Assembly: GCA_019634575.1 (NCBI GenBank)
Contig: JAHCAY010000001.1
Span: 2,480,001-2,544,000 of the forward strand
Direction: 5' to 3'
Source of the DNA: Candidatus Didemnitutus sp.
Lineage (GTDB): Bacteria > Verrucomicrobiota > Verrucomicrobiia > Opitutales > Opitutaceae
Length of the DNA stretch: 64,000 nt
Part shown: in pieces, positions 43,126 to 51,802 of the stretch
Numbering within the stretch: position 1 is the first letter of the stretch
Layout of the letters: each line of letters starts with the position of its first letter
Notes under the pieces: generated by a model
What the model was told of the DNA's origin: nothing
What the model saw: only the letters and a program-made list of their open reading frames with translations
Database searches by the model: none
Position numbers and translations under genes: made by a program

Positions 43126-46113
43126 ATGTCCCCCGCTGCCCCGCCCACGCCGCGCATTCCCGACTACGAGCTGATCCGGCTCATCGGCGGCGGGAGCTAC
43201 GGCGACGTCTGGCTGGCGCGCGGCATCACCGGCGCGTTTCGGGCGGTGAAGATCGTGTGGCGCGACCGCTTTCCCGACCTCCGGCCGTTCGCGCGCGAGT
43301 TCGAGGGCATCACGCGCTTCGCCGCCGTGTCGCTGCGCGAGCCGTCGCAACTCGCGCTGCTCCACGCCGGGCGCGATGACGCCGCCGGGATGTTCTACTA
43401 CGTCATGGAACTCGCGGACGACACGGAGCAGGGCCGCGCCGTCGACCCCGCCCGCTACCGTCCGCTGACGCTGCGCGAAGTCTTCGCCCAACGCGGCCGC
43501 CTGCCCGCCGCCGAGGTCGTCGGTCTCGGCGTCGCGCTCGCCCGCGCCCTCGCGAGCCTGCACGCCGCCGGCCTCGTGCACCGCGACGTGAAACCGTCGA
43601 ACGTGATCTTCGTCGGCGGCGTGCCGAAACTGGCCGACGTCGGACTCGTCACCGCCGCGAGCACGGAGCAGATCACCTTCGTCGGCACGGAAGGCTTCGT
43701 GCCGCCCGAGGGTCCCGGCGCGCCGGCGGCCGATGTCTACAGCCTCGGCAAACTCCTCTACGAACTCGCGACCGGCCTCGACCGGAACGATTTTCCGCGC
43801 CTGCCGGCCGAGCTCGGCGAATGGCCGGACCGCCGCGAATTTCTCGAACTCAACGAAGTGCTGCTCCGCGCCTGCGAAGGCGACGTGCGCCGCCGTTTCG
43901 CCGATGCGGGCGCGCTGCTCGACGAGCTGCTCCTGTTGCAGGCCGGCAAATCCGTGCGCCGCCTCCGGCGCGCCGAGCGTCGCCTCTCCCGTGCGCTGCG
44001 CGTCGCCGCCGCGCTGGCCGTCATCGCGGTCTTCGCCGGCACCGGCGCGTGGGTCGAGCGGCGGCGCGCCAACGTGGAGACGATGCGCCGCGCCGCGGCC
44101 GAGGCCGAGCGCGATGCGCTCGCCCGTCGCACGGTCTACGCCGCCACGCTCGCCCGCGCCCAGCGCGCGTTGGAGCAGGATTACTACGGCCAGGCGCGGC
44201 GTTTCCTTGCCACGAGCCGCCCGCAAAACGCCGAACCGGATCTGCGCGGCTTCGAATGGCACGCGCTCGACCACGACGCGCTCGGCGACGAGGCGCGGTT
44301 GCTCCGCCGCAGCGGCGCGGCGGGCCTGACGGCGCGCAGCTCGCCCCGCGGTCGGTGGTGGGGCGTGAGCACGCGGGAACCGAGCCTGCTGCTGTGGGAC
44401 GGCCGCACCGGCGAGGAGCAGAAGAAGATCGCCGGAGTCCAGCTGTTCAGCGGCTTCTCCGCCGACGAACAGTGGGCGCTCGGCATCGACGACCATTCGC
44501 GACTGAGCCGCTGGCGCGTGAGCGATGGACGGATGGAATCCGCCCCGAGCACGGGGACGCATTGGCCGATCGGTTGGATCGACGGCGCCTGCGCGCTCGC
44601 GCTGGTCCAGCGTCCGCAACAGCGGCCGCACGTCCTGCGCTGTTGGGACTTCGCAACGGGCAAAGTCGCGTGGGAGGGCGCGGTGCCGCTCACGGACGAA
44701 GCCAACGGCGGGGATTTCTACGGCGCGACGCTGACGGCGGACGGCCGGCATTGCGCTTTGGCGCTGCTGAGCGGTCGCGCGAGCGAGGCGCGCTGGCATG
44801 TGCTGGTGCTGTCGTTGCCGGATTTGCACGTGCGATGGAAACGGCCGCTCGCGGATCGGCCGCTGGCCCTGGCGCTCTCGCCGGACGGCGCACAGTTGTT
44901 TCTGGCGCTGGGCAACAGCCGGACGGTCTCCGCGTTCGCGGTCGACGCGCCGGAGGGGAGCGCCCCCGAGTGGGAGTTTCGCATGCCCTTCGCGCAACCG
45001 GAGGCGCTGGCACTCGACGGCGCGGGCCGGCTGGCGGTCGGCGGGCGCCGCTCGAGCGTGTGCCTGATCGATGCCCGCACGGGCGAAATCATCGCAACCC
45101 GGCGCGGGCACGAGAGCGACGTGCGCAGCGCGGCGTTCCATCCGACGAGCCACACGCTGCTCACCACGGGCAGCGGCGGGGACGTCCGTTGGTGGTCGGA
45201 TCAACCCGGCCGACCGGGCCGCGTGTTGGCGGGCTTCGCGGCACCGGCCGGCGGCGGTCGCGCACTCTGTCTCTCGCCCGACGGTCGCTGGCTGGCCGCG
45301 ACCGCGCCGGGCGGGCGCGCGCGCTTGATCGCCCTGGACGGCAGCGGAGGCGATCGCGCGATCGACGAGGTGGTCGTGCCGCTGGCTTTCTCCGCCGACG
45401 GGAAATTCTGTTGGATGGTTACGCGGCGCGGCACGCTGGAATTGGAACCGGTGGCCGCGGACGGCAGCACGCCGCGACGGAGCGTGGCGTTGCCGTTCGT
45501 GCCGATCGCTGCGGCGATTTCCACCGACGGCCGGCGCTTCGCGGCGGTGGACAAGGAAGCGCGGCTCGCGCTCGGCTCGCTCGACAACCCGATGGCCGCG
45601 CGCACTTTCTCCGCCCGGCACGGTTACCCGTGGTGGGTGGCGATTTCGCCGGCGGGCGAGCTCGTCGCCACCGGCGGACGCGACGGCGTCACGCGGTTGT
45701 GGTCGGCGGAGAGCGGCGAACTGGTGCGCGAATGGCGTCCGGCGAACGCCGCGGTGAACGGCGCGTTTTCACCGGATGGGAAGCTGCTGGCTCTGGTGGA
45801 GGAATCCGGCGTGGCCGAGTGGCAGGATGTGCGCGGGCAGGCGCCGGCGCGGGCGTTGCTCACGAGCAGCGGCGTGTTGCAGGGCGTCGTGTTTCACCCG
45901 CGCGAGCTGCGTCTGTTGCTCGGCGGGCGCGACGGCGCGCTCCATGTGGTCGACTTGGAGCGCGCGCAGGAGCTCGTGGAATTGCGGGCCGGCTCGAATC
46001 AGGAACCGGCCGGCACGCTCGTGCGCATCGCGATCAGTCGCGACGGGCAGCATCTCGCCGGTTATCTCGAGGACGGCTCGATCCGGCTCTGGCACGCGCC
46101 GCGCGGAGATTAG
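43126..46113 (+). CDS. Ser/Thr protein kinase with transmembrane helix and WD40-like propeller
   Basis: 995 aa from ATG 43126. Kinase domain at about 10-270: glycine loop LIGGGSYGDVW, VK in FRAVKIVW, HRDVKPSN at 152-159, and ADVGLV (D171) replacing DFG. One transmembrane helix at about 289-310 (LRVAAALAVIAVFAGTGAWV) is followed by a coiled segment and about 600 residues of WD40-type blades (LLLWDGRTGEEQ, SDVRSAAFHPTSHTLLTTGS, VRWWSDQPG, SIRLWHAPRG). Likely a membrane receptor kinase that senses through the propeller and acts with the sigma factor gene upstream. Confidence 0.92.
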   Translation: MSPAAPPTPRIPDYELIRLIGGGSYGDVWLARGITGAFRAVKIVWRDRFPDLRPFAREFEGITRFAAVSLREPSQLALLHAGRDDAAGMFYYVMELADDTEQGRAVDPARYRPLTLREVFAQRGRLPAAEVVGLGVALARALASLHAAGLVHRDVKPSNVIFVGGVPKLADVGLVTAASTEQITFVGTEGFVPPEGPGAPAADVYSLGKLLYELATGLDRNDFPRLPAELGEWPDRREFLELNEVLLRACEGDVRRRFADAGALLDELLLLQAGKSVRRLRRAERRLSRALRVAAALAVIAVFAGTGAWVERRRANVETMRRAAAEAERDALARRTVYAATLARAQRALEQDYYGQARRFLATSRPQNAEPDLRGFEWHALDHDALGDEARLLRRSGAAGLTARSSPRGRWWGVSTREPSLLLWDGRTGEEQKKIAGVQLFSGFSADEQWALGIDDHSRLSRWRVSDGRMESAPSTGTHWPIGWIDGACALALVQRPQQRPHVLRCWDFATGKVAWEGAVPLTDEANGGDFYGATLTADGRHCALALLSGRASEARWHVLVLSLPDLHVRWKRPLADRPLALALSPDGAQLFLALGNSRTVSAFAVDAPEGSAPEWEFRMPFAQPEALALDGAGRLAVGGRRSSVCLIDARTGEIIATRRGHESDVRSAAFHPTSHTLLTTGSGGDVRWWSDQPGRPGRVLAGFAAPAGGGRALCLSPDGRWLAATAPGGRARLIALDGSGGDRAIDEVVVPLAFSADGKFCWMVTRRGTLELEPVAADGSTPRRSVALPFVPIAAAISTDGRRFAAVDKEARLALGSLDNPMAARTFSARHGYPWWVAISPAGELVATGGRDGVTRLWSAESGELVREWRPANAAVNGAFSPDGKLLALVEESGVAEWQDVRGQAPARALLTSSGVLQGVVFHPRELRLLLGGRDGALHVVDLERAQELVELRAGSNQEPAGTLVRIAISRDGQHLAGYLEDGSIRLWHAPRGD

Positions 46114-46721
46114 TTCTCCATGCTGACCGGCGGATTCGGCGGCGGGCCGCCGTCCTCGAGCTGGGCTTTGAGGCCCGGTGGGTAGAGATCGTAGAACAGC
46201 TCCAGGCGGCACTCGGCGGCGGCGAACTCCAGTTGGTAGAGGTGATCGAACTCGATCAGGCCGGTCCGCGGATTCGGATGCGGATTGGACGGGCGGATGA
46301 GATAGAATCCGTTGGCCTGCTTCGGCGTGGCCGGACCGGCGGCGCTCGTCTCGACGATGCGCGCGTTGGCGTCGGCGCAGCAGACGCGCAACCAGAGGAA
46401 TTTCACGCGGTGCTGGGCGCCGAGGTCGTGCAGATCGTATTTGCCGGCATTGGGGACGGTGCCGACCTGCCAGACATGGCGGCGCGAGACGGGGCGGAGG
46501 TTCTGTTGCGGCGCGAAGCATTGCCACACGATGTTTTCCCAGCCGGCCATGGTGACATGCAGGGTGTGGGTGGAGCACAGGCTGTAGCCGTGCGGCGGTT
46601 CGCCGCATTCCTTATACTGGGCTTCGTTCGGGAAATCGGGGTCGGCGGTCGCAGTGGCGACGACCGGCGCGGCGGCGGCCGGGCCGGCGGATTTTTTCGC
46701 GGGGCGTGGGTTCTTTTTCAT
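46110..46721 (-). CDS. hypothetical protein with Lys/Pro/Ala-rich N-terminus
   Basis: 203 aa from ATG 46721. A basic, low-complexity start (KKNPRPAKKSAGPAAAAPVV) precedes a folded-looking part with several Cys and aromatic residues (GYSLCSTHTLHVTMAGWENI, VWQCFAPQQNLRPVSRRHVW, VKFLWLRVCCADANARIVET). No family is recognised. Its 3' end overlaps the kinase gene by 4 bp in convergent orientation. Confidence 0.7.
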   Translation of the reverse strand: MKKNPRPAKKSAGPAAAAPVVATATADPDFPNEAQYKECGEPPHGYSLCSTHTLHVTMAGWENIVWQCFAPQQNLRPVSRRHVWQVGTVPNAGKYDLHDLGAQHRVKFLWLRVCCADANARIVETSAAGPATPKQANGFYLIRPSNPHPNPRTGLIEFDHLYQLEFAAAECRLELFYDLYPPGLKAQLEDGGPPPNPPVSMEN

Positions 46722-46992
46722 GGTGGGTTGGGAGGGTTGGGCCGGGGGAATTGTTGCACGATGCATTCCCGGCCAAGGCGCGAAACGGAGGCAGTGCCAC
46801 GCATCTTTCAGAAAAAGGAGGCACCGGCGACGCCTTTGGCGGGCCGGCTCGAGCTGCCGCTTGCGTTTCGCCTGGCGTTCGATTGGGTAGTCGGTCCTGT
46901 TCTTTGACGGCGCACCAAAACGCCGGTCGTCCCGTCACTCGTCCCAGGCCCCTCCGGGCTGCTGGCACTTGCGACTCTTCACTTTCCTTTTT

Positions 46993-47347
46993 GGGGGTGT
47001 TCCGGATTCGACCCTTGGTTGGAGTGCGCAGCTGCCGGTCGAGCGTCGAGGGTCGCTCGCAAATCTCCTCTCGAAAAAAACAAACGGCACCTACGAAGAA
47101 ATGCCCCTGGCGGCCTAATGGCCGCCTCGTTCCTACTCTGACTCCTGCTAAGGGATAGGAACGTCGACAGCAGGAATAGCGGGTTTGGCCGTCGTGACGG
47201 ACCCGCCGTATCTTCGACCCACGGCTGGCTGAGGGACGAGCGCGGCTCAACGCGCGCCCGAGGCGAGATTCAAATCTGAGCCTACACCGGTAGATGCGGC
47301 GCGCGAAGGCCCGGGGCACAGGGGTTCAACTCCCCTCACCTCCACCA
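46993..47347 (+). ncRNA. ssrA: transfer-messenger RNA
   Basis: 5' GGGGGTG (46993-46999) pairs with 3' CACCTCC before the ACCA end (47347), giving the acceptor stem with one G-U pair. The T arm is AGGGGTTCAACTCCCCT, and the 5' part GGATTCGACCCTTGGTTGG is typical of tmRNA. The tag reading frame ends at 47116-47118: AAC GGC ACC TAC GAA GAA ATG CCC CTG GCG GCC TAA, coding NGTYEEMPLAA; the stop lies in the loop of GGCGGCC/GGCCGCC. The exact resume codon is not certain. Together with SmpB it rescues stalled ribosomes. The 3' end is the probable attachment site of the integrase element downstream. Confidence 0.93.
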
Positions 47348-47403
47348 TTTTTAAATCTTTGCTCTAAAGTAATTATAAAAGTTGCCGTTTAGCGATGTCT
47401 CTC

Positions 47404-47422
47404 ACCCGCTAGATACCCGCTA
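47404..47422 (+). promoter_or_regulatory. tandem ACCCGCTA repeats before the integrase
   Basis: ACCCGCTA occurs at 47404-47411 and 47415-47422, in an AT-rich gap between the tmRNA 3' end and the integrase start. Short direct repeats in this place are often recombinase arm-binding or operator sites; that role is inference. Confidence 0.4.
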
Positions 47423-47424
47423 AA

Positions 47425-48750
47425 ATGGCCAACAAAAGCAAAGGTTTCGTCGTCGTCGCAAAACGTCGTCCGTCCGGTGTTCCTTACTGGATTGTTCGCG
47501 GATCGGTCGGAGGGAAGCAGATCAGGAAGGAGTTCTCCGACCGCACCGAAGCGCTCAGTTTTCAGGAGCAGAAAAACAGCGAGCTGTTCGGCGGCGCTGC
47601 CGTTGTGCAGGCAACGGTCCTCACTCGACTTTCCGCAGATCTTGTTCGGCAGGCCGAGGTCGTGCTTGCGCAACTCGAGCGCGAATTCCCGGGGGTCAGC
47701 CTGCACGAGGTGGTCGATTATTACCGAGCCGCAGCACCCGAACTTCCGGTCCAGGACGTGCGTCGGTTCGCGAGCACGTTCACTCGCCTGAAGGAGAAGT
47801 ATGCCGACGCGAATTTGGCCGATGTCTGCGACCGCTTTCTGGACACTTACAAACCGGATGCGAACGGCTTCACCTTGGGAGACGCGCTGGATAGCTACGC
47901 CGCGGACGTGGAGCGCCGCCGGGAAACGGGAACACTTAGTGAGTGGCAGGCGACCTCGGTTCGCATCGCGATGCAAAAATTCGAGCGTCACTTCGCTTCC
48001 GCGACTCGGCTCACGCGAATCACGACCTCCCAGCTGCATGAATACTTGATCGAGACGTCGCGCGCCAAGGACGGCTCATCCAACTACAGTAACAAGACCT
48101 GGAGCAACCGTCGGGGTTACCTGACTCGGTTTTTCAATTTTTGCGTGCAAGAAGGATGGATCGACACCAACCCGGCTGTCGCCATTCGGAAATACTCCAA
48201 GCGAGAACACCGCCGCGCTACGCCGATGATTTTGACGCCCGAAAAGGCGCGCGAGGTGATGCTCGACGCGGAGAATTTCGCGGACGGCCGCTTGGTCCCG
48301 TATTTGGTGTTAACGCTTTTCTGCGGAATCCGACCGAGTTACCGCGACAGCGAGATAACCCGGCTCAATCCAGAGCAAGTGGATGTTTCGCGCGGGGAGA
48401 TCCGGCTACACGGCCCGAAAACGAAAACCAAGAAGCCGCGGGTGGTGAAACTGCAGCCCAACGTCACCGCGTGGTTGCAGAAATACCCACTCGAGAAGTG
48501 GCCAATCATCCCGCGCAACTTCCGAAAGACCATCATAGCCTTCCGCCGCCGCCATGCGCTCGGCTACGACGTCCTTCGGCACACGTATGCCTCAATGCTA
48601 GTTGGCAAGACACGGTCGGTCGCAGACGCAGCCTTGCAAGCCGGCAATAGTGAAATGGTTATGTGGTCTAATTACCTGGATCTTGTTCGGGAGGAAGACG
48701 CCAAGCGTTTTTGGCTTATCACGCCTGAAGCCGAACGAAACCCGGCCTAG
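47425..48750 (+). CDS. tyrosine recombinase/integrase adjacent to tmRNA
   Basis: 441 aa. The catalytic domain has R303 in CGIRPSYRDSE, R385-H386 in VLRHTYASMLVG, and probable nucleophile Y417 in MWSNYLDLV. The usual second-box His of GHS is Asn here (GNSEMVMW), an oddity that may lower activity. An N-terminal SAM-like domain precedes it (QATSVRIAMQKFERHFASAT). With the tmRNA 3' end 78 bp upstream this is the integrase end of an island inserted at ssrA. Codon use is less GC-biased than the chromosomal genes to the left. Confidence 0.92.
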   Translation: MANKSKGFVVVAKRRPSGVPYWIVRGSVGGKQIRKEFSDRTEALSFQEQKNSELFGGAAVVQATVLTRLSADLVRQAEVVLAQLEREFPGVSLHEVVDYYRAAAPELPVQDVRRFASTFTRLKEKYADANLADVCDRFLDTYKPDANGFTLGDALDSYAADVERRRETGTLSEWQATSVRIAMQKFERHFASATRLTRITTSQLHEYLIETSRAKDGSSNYSNKTWSNRRGYLTRFFNFCVQEGWIDTNPAVAIRKYSKREHRRATPMILTPEKAREVMLDAENFADGRLVPYLVLTLFCGIRPSYRDSEITRLNPEQVDVSRGEIRLHGPKTKTKKPRVVKLQPNVTAWLQKYPLEKWPIIPRNFRKTIIAFRRRHALGYDVLRHTYASMLVGKTRSVADAALQAGNSEMVMWSNYLDLVREEDAKRFWLITPEAERNPA

Positions 48751-49034
48751 CGGCGACTGCGGGTCGCTTGGAGCCGGCCCCCCCGGGGTCGTCCACGGAA
48801 CCGCCCCCAACGCCCCGGTTTCGCAGGAAAACGACTGCGGAGTCGCAAGCGCCGGGCGCACAGATTGGGATATTGCGGGCAATCCGTGTCACGCAGCCGG
48901 CAGCTGCTGTTGTTCCTTGTGGCGCTTCTCGAGCGAGCGCAATGCGGCGAGACCGTCGTCCGCCGGGACGACCGTGTGACGGAGGAGCGCGAGCGGTAGC
49001 GGGCACGTCCCAAGATGGGAGCACCGGGAAACTG

Positions 49035-49328
49035 TCAGCCGAGCCAGTCCCTCCAGTTACGCCACTGCTTCGGATAAGCTTTCTCCGGATTCGACGGAAT
49101 GTTTCGGGGCCGAGCTGCCGACCTGGCCCATGCCCGCCAAGCGAGGAGATTGGGCAGCCTTAGTGCCCGCGCGAATTGTCGCGCCTCAGCAAAGGGCAAA
49201 AACTCACGGTCAAATACCGCTTTGTTTCCAGTGCCCAGGAAATCTCCCCAACCCGCCCAGCCCCGCTTTCGATAGCAAACTTCGGGGCAGGCCGGAACAT
49301 TGGCCGGCCGAGCCGGCAAATGCGGCAT
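49035..49328 (-). pseudogene. fragment of an integrase-repeat-unit protein
   Basis: The reading frame holds the end of one repeat (ANVPACPEVCYRKRGWAGWG, DFLGTG) and a second, nearly complete one (FLPFAEARQFARALRLPNLL, AWRAWARSA, NIPSNPEKAYPKQWRNWRDW LG). This pattern - F.s.EeAr.fAR.L.L.s..eW..... - IP.nP...Y...W..W.dWLG - is the repeat found in multi-repeat phage-integrase-associated proteins. Only about 95 codons remain and the start is lost or unclear, so it is taken as a remnant. Confidence 0.5.
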
Positions 49329-49345
49329 TTCGCCGCGCTTGTAAG

Positions 49346-49492
49346 CTCACGCCGGAAACCAAGGCCAAGGTGAAGGCGATGGTCGGTCAGGAGAAAACCG
49401 GCGCGGAAATCGCCCAGGCGCTGAATATTTCTCTGCCCAGCGTGCAGAACATCAAGAAAGAGCTCGGGCTCGTGCAGAAGCGCAAAAAGTAA
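49346..49492 (+). pseudogene. helix-turn-helix C-terminal fragment
   Basis: The last 48 codons before the stop read as a small HTH: LTPETKAKVKAMVGQEKTGA, EIAQALNISLPSVQNIKKEL, GLVQKRKK. Upstream of this the same frame is antisense to the integrase-repeat fragment and has no protein-like composition, so the gene appears truncated at its 5' end. It may still be expressed as a tiny DNA-binding protein. Confidence 0.45.
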
Positions 49493-49503
49493 GCGCGGGA
49501 AAT

Positions 49504-49533
49504 GTAAAGCAGCATGTGCAATGCGCCACCTCT
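49504..49533. repeat. copy 1 of a 29-30-bp repeat shared with the IS66 left end
   Basis: 49504-49533 and 54309-54337 are the same apart from two substitutions and one A insertion (core GCAATGCG, then CACCTCT). The second copy coincides with the left end of the IS66-like element. Confidence 0.6.
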
Positions 49534-49644
49534 ACTTTGGGACGTGGCGTTTCACGGTGACGGACTCGACCGTTGACCTGCCATTCGGCGGAAAGCCCGG
49601 TGCGCCGGCTTGAATTCCTCCCGCAAAACGCAACTGTCTTCGGC

Positions 49645-50307
49645 ATGCGCAGGTGGCAAATTTGTCTCGCGGCGGGGTGCGTCCTGGGGGGCGCATTTTC
49701 CATCGCGCATGGAGAATTGAAGTGGGAAGCCAGCCGCATTGAGGTCTCGGTGGCAGCCGGCACTCCGGAAGCGGAGGGTCTCTTCAAGTTCACAAACACG
49801 GGACCGGAAACGGTCCGGTTGGCGCAGGTAAGCGCGACGTGCGACTGCACCGTGGCGACGGTGGACAAGCGCGTGTATGCACCGGACGAAAGCGGCGCGA
49901 TTCGGCTCAAATTCACCTTGGGTGATCGCCTCGGAGTCCACGAAAAGCAGGTGATCGTCACGCCCGAGCCTAATCACACAGGCCCCATTTTCCTGACGCT
50001 GCGGGTCGAAATCCAGGAACCCGTCAAAACGTCAAAGCGTCTCTTCCAGTGGGCGAAGGAGACGCCGAATACCCCGCAGCTGCTCGATATTTCTCCCGCG
50101 GGCAAACGCGCGGTTATGCGAGTGGAAGTCGAATCCGCACCTCCCGAGATCGCCATCGATCCTGCGGACAAGAAGGAGGACGGTACCTTCCGCCTCAGCC
50201 TTCGGCCCAAAACGACCGAGCGGGAAATGACCGCGCAGGTGAAGTGGGTGGTGCTGCTGAGCGACGGGATCAAGTACCGCTTCGGCACGTTCGTCCTGGT
50301 TCGCTAG
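49645..50307 (+). CDS. exported DUF1573 protein
   Basis: 220 aa from ATG 49645, with signal peptide MRRWQICLAAGCVLGGAFSI. DUF1573 core: GLFKFTNTGPETVRLAQVSA, TCDCTVATVDKRVYAPDESG, LRLKF-type strand and VHEKQVIVTPEPN. The TCDCT cysteines are conserved in the family. These Ig-like domains are exported and of unknown role. The next gene begins 2 bp downstream. Confidence 0.88.
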   Translation: MRRWQICLAAGCVLGGAFSIAHGELKWEASRIEVSVAAGTPEAEGLFKFTNTGPETVRLAQVSATCDCTVATVDKRVYAPDESGAIRLKFTLGDRLGVHEKQVIVTPEPNHTGPIFLTLRVEIQEPVKTSKRLFQWAKETPNTPQLLDISPAGKRAVMRVEVESAPPEIAIDPADKKEDGTFRLSLRPKTTEREMTAQVKWVVLLSDGIKYRFGTFVLVR

Positions 50308-50309
50308 CC

Positions 50310-50723
50310 ATGAAGCGGATCCTTCGGCAATGGCTCTGGGCGGCCGCCGTCGCAGCATTGATCAGCTTGGGGTCGCTGTATTTTCACCGCAGCGAGCTGG
50401 TCTGGGCGGCGCAAGCGAACGCGCTGGTCGATTTGCCGGAGGTGTCGAAGTGGCCGAAGGTCCTTTGGGTGGATGCGAGGGCTGAAACGGCGTTTCAAGC
50501 CGATCATATCCCAGGGGCCATTTCGCTCAACGAAGCGGACTGGAGCCGGGGCCTGCCCGCGTTTCTCGCGGCGTGGTCGCCCGGCACGAAAGTCGTAATC
50601 TATTGCGACTCCGCGGAGTGTGGCAACAGTGCGGAGGTTACGGCGCGGTTACGGCGCGAGCTGCAACTGAAAGACGTCTTCGTGCTGCGCAACGGCTGGA
50701 AAGCCTGGAAGGAGCGCTCGTGA
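50310..50723 (+). CDS. membrane-anchored rhodanese-like protein
   Basis: 137 aa with one N-terminal transmembrane helix (LWAAAVAALISLGSLYF). Rhodanese motifs: VLWVDARAETAFQADHIPGA followed by ISLNEADW, and the active-site loop VVIYCDSAECGNSAEV with Cys in the catalytic place. Probable sulfurtransferase facing the periplasm. It overlaps the next gene by GTGA. Confidence 0.87.
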   Translation: MKRILRQWLWAAAVAALISLGSLYFHRSELVWAAQANALVDLPEVSKWPKVLWVDARAETAFQADHIPGAISLNEADWSRGLPAFLAAWSPGTKVVIYCDSAECGNSAEVTARLRRELQLKDVFVLRNGWKAWKERS

Positions 50724-51133
50724 AGAATCTGCTCTGGCGGGGGCTGAGCGTCAGTTTGGGGCTTCTATTCGTTTCTGCCGCGGCGACCAAGCTAGGAAGT
50801 CCGGCAGCATTCGCGAAGGCGATCACCGGGTACCGTATCGTATCCTATCCACTCGCCACGGTATTGGCACTCTACCTCCCTGCGCTAGAATTCGTGTGCG
50901 GCGTAGCGGTTCTGTTCTCGCGGACGCGATTGAGCGCGCTTTGCCTGATGGGAGCTATGCTTCTCGTATTCACGGCCGCTCTAGCTATCGCGCTCGCGCG
51001 TGGGGTCGACATTTCGTGCGGCTGCTTCGGGAGCGAGACGCCTGCCTCGCTCGGCGTTTCGTTGCTGCGCGACTGCGTGCTCCTGGCACTCATCGGCGCC
51101 CTCGTGAGGAGAGAATTGAAGCTGTTGACCTAG
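50720..51133 (+). CDS. MauE/DoxX-like membrane protein
   Basis: 137 aa from GTG 50720 (GGAG at 50711-50714). Four transmembrane segments; LFVSAAATKLGSPAAFAKAI at the first loop and VDISCGCFGSETPASLG are hallmarks of the MauE/DoxX group, whose Cys pair relates to disulfide or quinone chemistry. Gene order DUF1573-rhodanese-MauE suggests a periplasmic thiol/sulfur module. Confidence 0.85.
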   Translation: MKNLLWRGLSVSLGLLFVSAAATKLGSPAAFAKAITGYRIVSYPLATVLALYLPALEFVCGVAVLFSRTRLSALCLMGAMLLVFTAALAIALARGVDISCGCFGSETPASLGVSLLRDCVLLALIGALVRRELKLLT

Positions 51134-51602
51134 GCAAGATGCCAGACCAGAAGGCGCGACTGAAGGGAGGGAGCAGGATGCATGACGGTCCGTTAGGACG
51201 CATCGTGCCGCTTGGTTCGGTTTCTTGGCAATGCGCATACAAGGAATCCACCAGCACAGCACGTGCAGATCAACAATGACCCGCGCATTCCTCTGCTGCT
51301 TGCTGATGATGTCGCTCAAGTTGGAGGCGATGCACGCCAAAAGCCAGCGAAACGCGATTTCGGCGTCGCTCTGTATCAACTTCGAGTTTCTCGGCGACAG
51401 GAGAAGCGATACTCTATTATCCTGGGCGAATACATCTTTAGGACAAGATACCGCACCAAGTTGGCCTTGGCCTACTTAGTTGCCGTGGCCGTCCTGCTTG
51501 AGACATATCTAAAGATCAAATCCGCGTGGCACGATTTTCGCGACAGACAGGCATGATCGAACAGTTCATCTTGACCCACAACGGTGCAAAGCGAAGCTTC
51601 GC
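51134..51602. other. gap with one doubtful reading frame
   Basis: A plus-strand frame 51212-51556 (114 codons) ends with a hydrophobic stretch (LALAYLVAVAVLLETYL) and basic tail, but its first half is not protein-like and no start signal is visible. A short ATG frame at 51553 is closed by the IS21 insertion at 51602. No confident gene. Confidence 0.5.
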
Positions 51603-51802
51603 TGTCACCGCCGGGGTTAAATGCCGCCACGCGCGCCGGGGTTAAACGCCACCACCCCTAAGCGAGTGGATTGCTCATGAAGGATCGGTGAGGTGGGACA
51701 AGGTTAAAGCGCTCGCACGCGAGCTGGCGGAGCGAACCGGGACGGTTCGCGGGAGGGGCTCGCTCTCCTTGGGGAGAGCGCGGGGTGAGAGGGGTTGGGT
51801 TG

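Noticed and set aside
47316..47347. A tRNA gene at the ACCA end
   Set aside because: The 5' partner of the acceptor stem lies 340 bases upstream together with the tag frame, so this is tmRNA.
48889..49056. Minus-strand frame ending in LRSLEKRHKEQQQLPAA
   Set aside because: The last 30 codons look plausible, but there is no start codon, no recognised family and a stop at 49057; too little to call.
51553..51602. A gene starting MIEQFILTHNGAKRS interrupted by the IS21 element
   Set aside because: When the element is removed and one target copy kept, the frame meets a stop after 18 codons.
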